Positions 47,101 to 55,302 of a stretch of DNA of 64,000 nucleotides are shown in pieces; the stretch's first letter is position 1; each line of letters opens with the position of its first letter. The DNA is from Agromyces protaetiae. GTDB lineage: Bacteria > Actinomycetota > Actinomycetes > Actinomycetales > Microbacteriaceae. Location: NCBI RefSeq assembly GCF_004135405.1, contig NZ_CP035491.1, positions 682,001-746,000 on the forward strand. Direction: 5' to 3'. The translations under genes and the position numbers were made by a program. The notes below the pieces were generated by a model. It did not search any database. It was given only the letters and a program-made list of their open reading frames with translations, and was not told where the DNA came from.

Positions 47101-47746
47101 GGGCGACCTGTGCGTGAAGATCGAGTTCGTCACCTTCCCGCAGCCGCCCGGCGAACGCTGCGGCGCGCTCGCGACGTTCCTCGATGCCGACGAGCGATTC
47201 GCGGCACTCCCGCTCGCCGAGCTCTACCCCGGTGACGAGATCGATGGGCTGTACCGCGTCTCGACCTGGCTCGCCACCCCGGGTGAGCATGTCGACGAGA
47301 CGGCCACGAGCCTCTCCTTCTACCTCGACGTGGCCGAACCCGAAGAGCCCGAGCCCGAGGAGCCCGAACCCGACCCGACGCCGCCGACGATCTCGGGCTT
47401 CGCGTGGAGCCAGAGCACCCGCACACTGTCGTTCACGGCCGCGCCCGGCCCCGACGGCTCGCCGATCGCAACCTACGCGTGCACGATCGATCGGCGGTCG
47501 ACGCCGTGCCCCGACGCCTCCTCGGGCAAGTGGTCGGGCGCCTCGCTCGCACGCGGCAGCCACGTGTTCGGCCTGACGGTCACGACCGAGGCGGGACTGT
47601 CGACGCACGCCGACTACCGGTTCAACGTGACCTCGAACCCGCAGCCGCCGCAGCCGCCCGCCCCGCCGCAGCCGCCTCGCCCGGCGCAGATCATCGCGGT
47701 CATCGTCATCACGATCATCGGCTGGTTGCGGAAGCTGTTCGGCTGA
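44108..47746 (+). CDS. 1,212-residue surface-anchored protein of unknown function
   Basis: ATG 44108 with AAGGGG 7 nt upstream. Basic signal peptide (about 1-43, ending AAAE). Residues about 100-310 are helical and contain three cysteines. About 312-395 is a Gly/Ala/Ser/Val-rich stretch ending in a real hydrophobic helix (GIVAVVVIGVVITAVSIW), like the inserting region of pore formers. About 450-1,080 is a series of beta domains of Ig or PKD type. Then comes a Glu/Pro repeat, a last Ig-like domain, a Pro-rich linker and a C-terminal helix followed by WLRKLFG. No sortase motif and no catalytic motif is seen. The last helix would anchor it in the membrane with the bulk outside. Confidence 0.8.
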   Translation: MKRSGVSRVFTNSSSKKRRRFSVLLTFTAAAALVTPLAATPAAAEEGDDIVIASSTVPYLTAEPGVINNIIVLDGGGVQIGNSATLPAPQCVPLDGSGSNDPTSGTLCVGSPTNVDPTPLQVGGIEDFLSADEAGAFSALGWLMQEAKNAVAALYDVPADGRLSLYAGDQIRAYMISRILDIADKAVYGVELTANELLALEFVESRFATTDQKLAQWALDEYNSYQAAECGYTPPAAPAFVTEPVGLPQDVIAWCARRHTVLESAFVFAPALPSAAHFRAWAMYRHYAELGLDRLNSPAIQDSLGDTNRAMLALGGIGAAAGAAAVAGASIGASVTASSFVAGAIASSVLTPSFAAGTGASVTSSVAISTVGAAAAAGIVAVVVIGVVITAVSIWQLVEYEEIGQSLRESLEDANDAADDPFGLEELSGDFAGLPIRTGLTDANLPSYRTPAMIARVNEIITGASTKKFSGVYLPDDDTLWADNATTPDDFRFFVTDSAGSRVQDSLSIPVDGVATTVRFSKGWMITDTGDGEKPGLEFGYVDPDGNRVLATRAPASVGGFTLTTITPDNEFSSRADDSVSYLDADGGLVTATLVGNSTSELGGPVPTAVGPLIPGRTVILRPNPVDLEGHFDLDRYATGYDYTWTIQRFDVDASLWSNVQDPAVGYDTRFKPTEVGRYRASVLMHDTDPSDGVDDDVWGLVEFQIVPPVVEALELSLADDGIDGLQVSAQFGAQIPSDDFTVSVQWPAKLDGTPGPVAELDLPCLTIDPMSCSTVRTENFPEHRAALAYTLPVDADTSRGVDVTVTDRFGASTTRHFEIANPARPSLLPPEIAPAPTQSGTVAYSAHGISVQVPVAVGGDQNYEVARIAPGAGSTAESTNFGIVDPATGLPVTTLVLLDGKITVTAAFDDPSGEWVLIARAIGDVGDIGATTIPLVVQQAAGGTRASSTLTVEFLPSAGNRFRAALARDIEPLSTVEAMPQLVPYLIGGQTDWGEYAGDLCVKIEFVTFPQPPGERCGALATFLDADERFAALPLAELYPGDEIDGLYRVSTWLATPGEHVDETATSLSFYLDVAEPEEPEPEEPEPDPTPPTISGFAWSQSTRTLSFTAAPGPDGSPIATYACTIDRRSTPCPDASSGKWSGASLARGSHVFGLTVTTEAGLSTHADYRFNVTSNPQPPQPPAPPQPPRPAQIIAVIVITIIGWLRKLFG

Positions 47747-47790
47747 TCGAGAAGACCCGCGGCCGTCTGCCCGACGAGACGCCGTGTTCC

Positions 47791-47827
47791 AGCCCCGGCC
47801 GGGGCCGCCTCAACCTCGGCCGGGGCT
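47791..47827. terminator. bidirectional terminator hairpin
   Basis: AGCCCCGGCCG and CGGCCGGGGCT are perfect 11-bp complements around 15 nt, between the giant gene and the convergent 47850 gene. Confidence 0.75.
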
Positions 47828-47849
47828 TCTCAGCCCCAGCCGACGACGC

Positions 47850-48512
47850 TCAGCCCCAGCCGCCCCACGCGTCGTCGAGCTCGTCGCGCATCTCGCGCTT
47901 CGCGATGTGCTTGCCGAGTTCGCGTGCGAGGTCGTCGTTCAGCTCGCGCAGACGCTCGTCGCGCGCGAGCTCGTACTCGGCGTCGATCTCGATGACGGGC
48001 CACTCGCGGTCGAGCGCGCGCTCGATGACCGCGCCCACCTCGTCCCACGCGGCGTCGCGCGCCCGGACGGCCAGCACAGTCAGGTAGATGTCGTCGTCAC
48101 GGAGCATCGCGAGCCGGTTGGAGATCTCGGCGTACACCTTCTCGCGGCGCCGCAGGTTGAGCGCGTCGGCGCGGTGGTAGTCGTGCTGGTGCTTCGACCG
48201 GCCGTCGCGATGGGCTGCGGCCTCGCGCTCGTCGGCCGACAGCTCGCTCGTCTCGTCGGACTCGCGGATGAGTTCGTAGAGCACCTCTCGCGCGGCAGCG
48301 CGCGCCCGTGCGGGATCGTAGGGTTCGTCGCCGCGGAGCGCCTGCACGACGAAGCGGTTCTTCAGGGCGAGGCGGGCCGCCGACTCTGCCATGAGCAGGC
48401 CGTCGTGCACCATCTCCTCGAAGGGGGCGGGCTGCACTTCGGGCAGCGCGGAGCGGTCGAACGGCTTGAACCGCTCCTGCTTTCGCTGCCAGGGCCACCG
48501 CACGTCGAACAC
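47850..48512 (-). CDS. hypothetical cytosolic helical protein
   Basis: 220 residues, GTG start. Charged helices throughout, with MVHDGLLMAESAARLALKNRFVVQAL, a DGRSKHQHDYHRADALNLRRREKVY middle and an Arg/Glu-rich end. A lineage-specific protein I have seen only as hypothetical. No membrane segment. The start could lie a few codons downstream, since GGAG is only about 4 nt before the GTG. Confidence 0.7.
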   Translation of the reverse strand: MFDVRWPWQRKQERFKPFDRSALPEVQPAPFEEMVHDGLLMAESAARLALKNRFVVQALRGDEPYDPARARAAAREVLYELIRESDETSELSADEREAAAHRDGRSKHQHDYHRADALNLRRREKVYAEISNRLAMLRDDDIYLTVLAVRARDAAWDEVGAVIERALDREWPVIEIDAEYELARDERLRELNDDLARELGKHIAKREMRDELDDAWGGWG

Positions 48513-48640
48513 CTCCAGCTCCGCCCGCGATCGCGAACGAGCCTACCGAGCGGCGTGCGTTCGCGCGCGGCCGGGAGAGTCGGGCGGATGCCTCGGAGCG
48601 CGGTGGTCGAGGAGCGAAGCGTCTCGAGACCCCGCGACCC

Positions 48641-48901
48641 TCAGGCCGCGCGGCTCGGGCAGTGCAACTGGGTGCGCGGCCCCGACCGATCGATGACGTG
48701 GTCGGGCATGGGCTCGCCGCAGAGCGGGCACGTCGGCACGGGTGCGGGGTGGTCGGCGTCGACGACGGGCTCGTCGTACGGGCCGAGGGGCGGCGGGCCG
48801 ATGTACGGCAGGAGCTTGGCGTTCAGTCGGTCGATGAACCCCGCGTAGCCGCCGCGGCCGGCGGACTTCGCGGTGCGGGTCTTCGCTTCACGTCTCGGCA
48901 T
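48641..48901 (-). CDS. small zinc-ribbon-like protein
   Basis: 86 residues. A basic N-terminus, GGYAGFIDRLNAKLLPYIGPPPLGPY, and a C-terminal CPLCGEPM ... HCP set that could bind zinc. Divergent from the MarR gene with a palindrome directly upstream of its ATG, so it may be a target of that regulator. Function unknown. Confidence 0.75.
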   Translation of the reverse strand: MPRREAKTRTAKSAGRGGYAGFIDRLNAKLLPYIGPPPLGPYDEPVVDADHPAPVPTCPLCGEPMPDHVIDRSGPRTQLHCPSRAA

Positions 48902-48904
48902 ATC

Positions 48905-48918
48905 GTTAGTGTACTAAC
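48905..48918. promoter_or_regulatory. GTTAGT-GT-ACTAAC palindrome
   Basis: Perfect 6-bp arms directly upstream of the zinc-ribbon gene start and 41 bp before the MarR gene, typical in size and A/T content for a MarR operator. Confidence 0.75.
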
Positions 48919-48958
48919 TATTAGCCTGCTTGCATACACATCGGCCAGAATGGACGGC

Positions 48959-49435
48959 ATGAGCACCGAGACATCCGCGTCGCCCGAGACATCCGCAGCG
49001 CCCGTCGACCTGCTCGCGCTCGAGAACCAGGTGTGCTTCGCCCTCGCCGTCGCCGCCCGCGGCGTCATCGGCCTCTACCGGCCGATCCTCGAACCGCTCG
49101 GCCTCACCCACCCGCAGTACCTCGTCATGCTCGCCCTCTGGGAGCGCGATCCGCGCACCGTGCGCGACCTCGGCGACGCGCTCCAACTCGAACCCGCGAC
49201 CCTCTCGCCGCTCCTGAAGCGCCTCGAGGCGCAGGGCCACCTCACCCGCACGCGCAGCGCGCGCGATGAGCGCGCCCTCGACGTCACCCTCACCGACACC
49301 GGCAGGCGCCTGCGCGAGCAGGCCCTCGGCATCCCGCCCCAGGTCGTCGACAAGCTCGGGATGTCACTCGCCCAACTCGGGTCGCTCCGCGACCGGCTCT
49401 CCGAGGTGATCGCCGCCGTGCAGCACGCGGGCTGA
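48959..49435 (+). CDS. MarR-family transcriptional regulator
   Basis: 158 residues from ATG 48959 (an ATG at 48950 is also possible). LALENQVCFALAVAARGVIGLYRPILEPLGLTHPQYLVMLALWE carries the cysteine of the OhrR subgroup in the place of the peroxide-sensing Cys. Winged HTH at about 65-105 with DALQLEPATLSPLLKRLEAQG. OhrR-like sensing of organic peroxide is inferred; no ohr gene is beside it. Confidence 0.87.
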   Translation: MSTETSASPETSAAPVDLLALENQVCFALAVAARGVIGLYRPILEPLGLTHPQYLVMLALWERDPRTVRDLGDALQLEPATLSPLLKRLEAQGHLTRTRSARDERALDVTLTDTGRRLREQALGIPPQVVDKLGMSLAQLGSLRDRLSEVIAAVQHAG

Positions 49436-49463
49436 GCCGCCCGGCGTCGGCCGACCCTCTCCC

Positions 49464-49519
49464 GTGTCGGCACTCGCTGCCGGTGTCCGGCCGCCGACAT
49501 CCGCGACGACTGCCGACAC
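49464..49519. terminator. possible long-loop hairpin between convergent genes
   Basis: GTGTCGGC (49464-49471) and GCCGACAC (49512-49519) pair over 8 bp with a 40-nt loop that itself contains GTCGG/CCGAC elements. Lies between the MarR stop and the dehydrogenase stop. Confidence 0.35.
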
Positions 49520-49529
49520 CCGCCGCGGG

Positions 49530-50447
49530 TCAGGCGTCGGGGTCGTACCCCGCGACGTGCCCCTCGGGCGACGGGAACTTCGCGACGAGGCTCGCGTCCT
49601 TGCCGCCGAGGCCCTCGGCGATGAGCGTGCGGAACTGGTCGAGCGCGATGCGCGCCGCAGGCGTGAGGAGACCGGATGCCTCGGCCGCCGCCACGGCGAA
49701 GGCGAGATCCTTCTCGGCGAGGGCGACCGCGAACGTCGCGTCGTAGTTGCGGTCGGCAGGGCTCGAGTCGACGACGCCGGGCGCCGGATACCAAGTGCGG
49801 AGGGGCCACGACTCCCCCGATGACACCGACGCGACCTCGTAGAACCGCTGCGGGTCGAGCCCGAGCGACGCCGCGAGCTGGGCCCCCTCGGCGACGCCGA
49901 CGAGCGAGACGAAGAGCATGAGATTGTTCGCGAGCTTCGCGGCGATGCCCAGCGTCGGGTCACCGAGGTCGAAGACGTGCCCCGCCATCGGTTCGACGAG
50001 CGGACGCGCACGATCGACGGCGGATGCCTCGCCGCCGAGCATGAACGTCAGCGACCCCGCCTTCGCGCCCGCGATGCCGCCCGAGATGGGCGCGTCGACG
50101 AACGCGAACCCCCGGGCGGATGACTCGTCGTGGCACCACCTCGAGGTCGCGACGTCGACCGTCGACGTGTCGAGCAGGAGCGCGTGCTCGGGTGCGGACT
50201 CCCACACACCGCCCGCGCCTCCGTAGACCTCGCGCACGTGCTCGTTGCGCGGCAGCGACGTGAACACGGCGTCGGCTCCCGCGACCGCGTCGGCGATGCT
50301 CGACGCCGCCCGCACTCCGCTCGCGGCTGCCGCCGCGACCGCCGTCCCGTCGAGGTCGAACCCGCGCACCTCGTGCCCGGCTTCGACGAGGTGTCCTGCC
50401 ATGGGACCGCCCATGTGTCCGAGCCCGATCCACGCGATGACCGCCAT
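49530..50447 (-). CDS. 3-hydroxyisobutyrate dehydrogenase-family oxidoreductase
   Basis: 305 residues from ATG 50447. GLGHMGGPMAGHLVEAGHEVRGFD is the NAD(P)-binding start, DAPISGGIAGAKAGSLTFMLGG the substrate loop, and the catalytic lysine lies in GIAAKLANNLMLF. Oxidises a beta-hydroxyacid; the specific acid is not evident. No valine-degradation gene is nearby. Confidence 0.9.
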   Translation of the reverse strand: MAVIAWIGLGHMGGPMAGHLVEAGHEVRGFDLDGTAVAAAAASGVRAASSIADAVAGADAVFTSLPRNEHVREVYGGAGGVWESAPEHALLLDTSTVDVATSRWCHDESSARGFAFVDAPISGGIAGAKAGSLTFMLGGEASAVDRARPLVEPMAGHVFDLGDPTLGIAAKLANNLMLFVSLVGVAEGAQLAASLGLDPQRFYEVASVSSGESWPLRTWYPAPGVVDSSPADRNYDATFAVALAEKDLAFAVAAAEASGLLTPAARIALDQFRTLIAEGLGGKDASLVAKFPSPEGHVAGYDPDA

Positions 50448-50520
50448 TGCCCCTCCCGACGCCGTCGTCCGTGGTTCCACGCTACGGCGCGCAGGCGCCG
50501 AGCGCACCCGGTGCGCGCCG

Positions 50521-51357
50521 TCAGAGCAGCAGCTGCCCGGCATCCTCGATCGGGCGCCAGCCTGCGGCGATCAGCGTCGGCGGGAATCGATCTGCATCGA
50601 CGAGGTCGGGCATGACGAGCCCGGTGAGCGCCGCGATGTCGGCGATCGGCACCTGGAACGTGCGGAACGGCCCGAGCTCGGGCTCGCCGCCGTCGGACCG
50701 GCCGACATCGGGGTCGGACGCGCCCGCCCGCGCCCCGCGATCGAGCTCGTCGCGATCGAGGACGGGCGACTGGTCGAGCACGAACCCTGCCGCGGCGAGC
50801 GCGTCGCCCCGACGCCAGGCTGCGATCTTCCAGAACCGGAGCGGCACGCGGATGCCCCGATACGGCGGATCGCCCACCGCGAGCACGGGCGCCGTGAACA
50901 CCGACAGCCGAAGATCGGCGGCGTCGGCGAAGGCGAGCACGTGGTCTTCGAGTCCGAGCCAGAGCTCTTTCGACTGGTTGAAGCCCGACGCCTGCGGCGC
51001 CGCGTTCGGGTACCGGAAGCTGTCGGCGTTGGCCCGTGCGGCGACGGCGGGCGCACCCCACACGGGGTCGCGCCGCCGCACGAGGTGCCCGCGGTCGAGG
51101 TCGTTCGCCCGGTACACCTCGGGCCCCGCTTGCCAGTCGGCCGGCACCCGCTCGTCGAGCTCCCAGTCGTCGCCGCGTGCGAGGTCGACGAGCGAGCCGC
51201 CGTCGACGTTCACGCCGGTGACCCGTGCCAGCCGCGCCGCGCTGTCGAGCACCACGGTGAAGTGCACGTAGTCGAGCACGACGCAGCCCGGGGCATCCGC
51301 CGCCCCGACTCGCGGCATCGCCGCTTCGACTCCGAGGAACCGCGCATCGAAACCCAT
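50521..51357 (-). CDS. DNA/RNA non-specific endonuclease (NUC1/Serratia nuclease-like)
   Basis: 278 residues from ATG 51357. The catalytic DRGH is at 88-91 (DLDRGHLVRRRDPVW), and the metal-site Asn is in GFNQSKELWLGLEDHV (N127). LDYVHFTVVLDSAARLARVTGVNVDGG is the usual opening strand. Cuts DNA and RNA using Mg. No signal peptide is visible, unlike most members, so it is either cytosolic or exported by another route. No inhibitor gene is seen beside it. Confidence 0.88.
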   Translation of the reverse strand: MGFDARFLGVEAAMPRVGAADAPGCVVLDYVHFTVVLDSAARLARVTGVNVDGGSLVDLARGDDWELDERVPADWQAGPEVYRANDLDRGHLVRRRDPVWGAPAVAARANADSFRYPNAAPQASGFNQSKELWLGLEDHVLAFADAADLRLSVFTAPVLAVGDPPYRGIRVPLRFWKIAAWRRGDALAAAGFVLDQSPVLDRDELDRGARAGASDPDVGRSDGGEPELGPFRTFQVPIADIAALTGLVMPDLVDADRFPPTLIAAGWRPIEDAGQLLL

Positions 51358-51406
51358 GCGGCGAGTCGACCACACGCTGCCGACATCGCGTGCGTGCCGC
51401 GCCCGC

Positions 51407-54400
51407 CTACCTGAGCTCGCGCATCCGGGCCACGACGCCGCGGCCCTGGTTCGCCCTCCCCTCGGAGCCGACGGCGATCGCGAGCAGTACGCCGCCCGCG
51501 GTCGCGAGCGTGATCCACCACGGCATCGCACCGACCGTGCGGTCGAGTTGGGCGGCGAACACGACGACGTTCTCGAGCGGCAGCACCGCGAGACCGAGGA
51601 TGAACGGCGCCGCGAGCTTGCGGGTGGCACCCACGAGGATCGCGACGAGGGCGAGCCCGATGACCATGATCGGCCGGTAGAGCTGCGGGTCGGTGCCGGT
51701 CGCGAGGATCGACGGCAGGACGGTCAGGGCGATGCCGGGACCGAGGAGCCACCACGATCGAGTGAATCCGAGCGGCCACGAGTCGAGCGAACGGCGTGCG
51801 GATGCCTCGCGCTGCACCCCCATCCCGATGATGCCCGCTGCGAGCACCGCGAGCCCGAGCGGCAGGGAGAACACCTCGACGCGGAGCTCTCGCGCACTCC
51901 ATCCTGCGACGCCCGTGATCCACGCGACACCGTAGACGAACCAGAACGGCGGGAGGATGCCGCGGAGCGGCGCTCCTCGTCGCGCGAGCACCACGCTCGC
52001 GAGGGAGGTGAGGAGGAGGGCGGTCATGAGCCCCCACAGCGTCCAGATCGGGAAGGGGTGGACTCGCACTGCGAAGATCGGACCGGCCACGAGGAACACG
52101 AATGCCGGAGCGAGCGTCCATCCGGAGGCCGCGAGCTTCCGGCCGAAGGCACCGTCGCGCAGACCTCTCTCGCCCCCGCGCCGAAGCAGCGAGCCCGCGA
52201 CCGCCGCGACGGCGGCAGCGAGCACCGAGATCCCGAGCACGGGCAGCATGACCTGCTCGTCGGCGACGCCGGGCGCGAGGTCGACTCCGCTCGCCCAACG
52301 GATCGCCTCGAACGGCAGTGCCGCGCTCGCCCCGATCGCCGCCACGAGCGCCGTCGTGCGCAACCGGGCGATATGACCCGAGTCGGCGAGCCATCGGCCC
52401 CCGAGCCATCCGCCCGCGACGGTCAAGACCGCCGCGGCCGCGAAGAGCGCCCAGACGCGCACCTCGGCGCCTGCGGCCCCCGTCGCGACGAGCACGACCG
52501 ACGGAACGATCGCCGCCGCCAGGCCGCTCGCGACGAGCGGTCCGCCGCTGCCGCGGCGAGCGACGGCGATCACGCCGACGACGACGGCCGCGAGTGCGGG
52601 CGGAAGCGTGTAGGGCTCGAGTACGGCGACGCCGTTCAGGGCGAGGAGGCACCACAGCGCTCCGGTCCACGCGGCTGCCGCCGCCCACCAGCCGTAGCGC
52701 CGACCGGCGAACACGCTCGCCGCGGCACCGCCGAGGCCGAGGATGACGAGCACGGCGGTCGTCGTGCCGAGTCCCGACGCTTCGCGTACGAGCGAGAGGA
52801 GCACGGCTATGACGGCGGTCACGAGCGACGACGACTCGATCGCGACTCGCACGGCCGAACCGGTCTGCTCGCTTCGTCCCCGCCGTACGAGCAGCGCGGT
52901 GAGCGCGGGCGTCGCCGGCACCGCGACGGCGACGATCCCGGCGATGACGGGAAGCGCGATCGGCGACCCCGACTGCGCGAACCACCCGGCCGCGAGACTC
53001 ACGACCACGACAGAAAGCGCCGGAACGAGCAGGGCTGCGGCGCCCGCTCGCACGAGTCGGCTGAGCCCCACTCGGCGGGTGAGCACGAGTGTGAACGCGA
53101 GCAGGAAGATGAGGCCGGTCGAGAGCGCCGTCCAGGCGCTGCGCTCGACGAGCACCGAGCCCACGCCTATCAGGAACGGCACGCTCGTGACGCCGAGCAC
53201 GGCGTACCAGTTGCGGGCGTCGACGCGCGGGGTGAGCGTCGCGGCGAGTGCGAACAACGCACCCGCGCTCGTCACGAGGGTCAGCACGGGGATCAGCTCG
53301 AGTCCGGCGCGGTCGAGCGCGGTCGCGAGCACGACGAGCGCGTACGCGTAGGCGACGGCGTGATGGACGACGCGGACCGGCGATCTGAACGGTCGCGCGA
53401 CGATGAGCAGCACGGCGACCGCTGCAATGCCGACCGGCACGGTCAGGTCGGCGTCGATCCACGACAGCAAGACGGCCTGGCCCACGGCGACCTGCGCGAA
53501 CACGACGAACGGTGCACGCAGTCGTGCACCGGCGCGCGCGACGCGAGAGCCGGGCACGAGCACCAGAAGCGTCGCCGCGGCGGCGCCGACCAGCACGATC
53601 ACCACGCGCCAGACGGGGCCGATCCCCGTCCAGCCGGCGAACGCCGCGGCCGCAGCCGCACCCAGCCAGAGGCCAGTCGTGAGCAGGGATGTCGCGTGCC
53701 CGGCCGGGTCGACGCGGCGAACGGCGAACGCGTGGCCGATGACGGCGGCGGATGCCGCGGCGAGGCCGAGCAGGGCCGCGAGTCCGAGGTCGGCGCCCGA
53801 CTCGCTTGCGAGAAGACGTGCGGCGCCGTACGGACGGAACACCGAGTCGAGCAGTGAGATGCCGCCCGCGAAGAAGGCGATGTTGACGGCGGGCAGCGCC
53901 GAAGCGAGCAGCACGACGAGCACGCCCGTGCGCAGCTGTGCGGCGGCGACCCACTCGGAGCTTCGGACCCAACCGGTCGCCACGAGCACGATGCCCGCGG
54001 CGAGCGGCACGACGGCGACGAGCCACGGCGACTCGGTGAGACTCACCCAGGCGAACGGCACGAGCGCGGCAGCCGCAGCCGCGAGCACGCCCGCGAAAGC
54101 GCTCCAGGTGCGCCTGAGCCAGCGCCGCGCGGTCACGACGGCGAGCACCGCGAGGATCGCGAGGAGCGCCGCCCGACCGAGCACCGCGAGCGCGTTCGAC
54201 GGCGACCACAGGAACGGGAGTTGGAGGAGCACGACACCGACGGCTGCGAACTGGAGCACCCCGAGCGTGACGCGCTCGGCGCGGAGCGCCGAGCCGAAGG
54301 CGAGCCCGAACCATCCGAGGACGTGGATGGCGAGCGCGGCGACGGCGACCACGCCGACGTGCCCCCAGGCCGCGAACCAGCCGCCGCCCGAGTAGCCGAA

Positions 54401-55168
54401 CATGGCGGGCACGAGCGCGAGCCACACGAGCCCGAGCCAGAGCCACGTGCGGATGCGCGCGGCGCGTGCGGCGACGACCATCGTGCCGGCCGCGAGGAGC
54501 GATCCGACGCCGCCGAGCGCCCAGCGCACTCCGTCGGTCGCACCCGCCTCGGTGAACGCCTGCACGTCGAGGGCGAGGAAGACCATGCCGAGCGCGCCGA
54601 GCGCCTCGGCGGAGAACTGCACTCCGCGCCGCTGCAGCAGGAGCGCGCCGCCGAGGAAGCCCGCGGTCACGAGCGCGATCACGAGCGTGCGCATGCCGAA
54701 TCCGACGTCGGGGTTCAAGAACGTGAAGACGATGGCGGCGATCGCGAGCAAGCCCGCGCCCGCGACGGCGAGCACCGACTGCACGCTGATCTGCGAGGCG
54801 GCACCCGGCGCCACCGGCGCCACCGCAACCGCTGCCGCTGCCGCTGCGGGGGCCGGTGCCGGCCGCGACGGTGCCGACGCTGCAGACGGGCCGGTCGAGA
54901 CATCCGCCCGCTCGACGACGCGTCGCGATCCGAGCGCCTCGGCTCGCTCATCTGCGACCAGCACCGGTACCGCAGCCACGAGTCTCGCCCGCTCGAGCAC
55001 CGCGTGCGCGGCCCGCTCGGAGGCAGCGTACAGCCCCGCGCCGACCTCACCTCGGAGGTCGGCGCCGCAGGCGCCGCACACGGGCACCGCGCCGAGCCGC
55101 GCGTTGCAGCGGGGACAGCGTGAGGCATCCAGCAGGTACTCGGCCGCTTGCGCGCTCCAGTCGCTCAT
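51407..55168 (-). CDS. 1,253-residue polytopic membrane protein (SCO7613-type)
   Basis: The N-terminal zinc ribbon CPRCNARLGAVPVCGACGADL (18-39), a soluble helical stretch and an Ala/Pro-rich linker precede about 35-40 hydrophobic helices that fill the rest. The helix content, size and zinc ribbon match the actinobacterial family named after SCO7613 C-terminal domain. Function unknown. It may assemble as a large channel or sensor. A -10 hexamer sits 6 nt before the ATG. Confidence 0.85.
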   Translation of the reverse strand: MSDWSAQAAEYLLDASRCPRCNARLGAVPVCGACGADLRGEVGAGLYAASERAAHAVLERARLVAAVPVLVADERAEALGSRRVVERADVSTGPSAASAPSRPAPAPAAAAAAVAVAPVAPGAASQISVQSVLAVAGAGLLAIAAIVFTFLNPDVGFGMRTLVIALVTAGFLGGALLLQRRGVQFSAEALGALGMVFLALDVQAFTEAGATDGVRWALGGVGSLLAAGTMVVAARAARIRTWLWLGLVWLALVPAMFGYSGGGWFAAWGHVGVVAVAALAIHVLGWFGLAFGSALRAERVTLGVLQFAAVGVVLLQLPFLWSPSNALAVLGRAALLAILAVLAVVTARRWLRRTWSAFAGVLAAAAAALVPFAWVSLTESPWLVAVVPLAAGIVLVATGWVRSSEWVAAAQLRTGVLVVLLASALPAVNIAFFAGGISLLDSVFRPYGAARLLASESGADLGLAALLGLAAASAAVIGHAFAVRRVDPAGHATSLLTTGLWLGAAAAAAFAGWTGIGPVWRVVIVLVGAAAATLLVLVPGSRVARAGARLRAPFVVFAQVAVGQAVLLSWIDADLTVPVGIAAVAVLLIVARPFRSPVRVVHHAVAYAYALVVLATALDRAGLELIPVLTLVTSAGALFALAATLTPRVDARNWYAVLGVTSVPFLIGVGSVLVERSAWTALSTGLIFLLAFTLVLTRRVGLSRLVRAGAAALLVPALSVVVVSLAAGWFAQSGSPIALPVIAGIVAVAVPATPALTALLVRRGRSEQTGSAVRVAIESSSLVTAVIAVLLSLVREASGLGTTTAVLVILGLGGAAASVFAGRRYGWWAAAAAWTGALWCLLALNGVAVLEPYTLPPALAAVVVGVIAVARRGSGGPLVASGLAAAIVPSVVLVATGAAGAEVRVWALFAAAAVLTVAGGWLGGRWLADSGHIARLRTTALVAAIGASAALPFEAIRWASGVDLAPGVADEQVMLPVLGISVLAAAVAAVAGSLLRRGGERGLRDGAFGRKLAASGWTLAPAFVFLVAGPIFAVRVHPFPIWTLWGLMTALLLTSLASVVLARRGAPLRGILPPFWFVYGVAWITGVAGWSARELRVEVFSLPLGLAVLAAGIIGMGVQREASARRSLDSWPLGFTRSWWLLGPGIALTVLPSILATGTDPQLYRPIMVIGLALVAILVGATRKLAAPFILGLAVLPLENVVVFAAQLDRTVGAMPWWITLATAGGVLLAIAVGSEGRANQGRGVVARMRELR

Positions 55169-55174
55169 GGCGCG

Positions 55175-55180
55175 AGCCTA
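55175..55180 (-). promoter_or_regulatory. -10 hexamer TAGGCT, leaderless start at 55168
   Basis: On the minus strand TAGGCT, 6 nt, ATG 55168. Confidence 0.6.
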
Positions 55181-55302
55181 TGAATGCCCGAGACCCTCGG
55201 CGTCAGTCTTCAGAACGACTGTGGAGAAGACCTCAGGATGACCGGATGTGGAGGAGCCGTCCCGGCGTGGCCCCTGAGCACAGGGCGCCCCCGAGACATC
55301 CG

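Noticed and set aside
44054-47608. 1,184-codon minus-strand frame opposite the giant surface gene
   Set aside because: Composition is a shadow (Arg/Val/Gly/Asp repeats), no signal peptide or domain; the plus-strand frame has a ribosome binding site and signal peptide.
51356-53857. 833-codon plus-strand frame opposite the SCO7613-type gene
   Set aside because: Highly charged, Arg/Glu/Asp-rich nonsense; the opposite frame has regular membrane helices.
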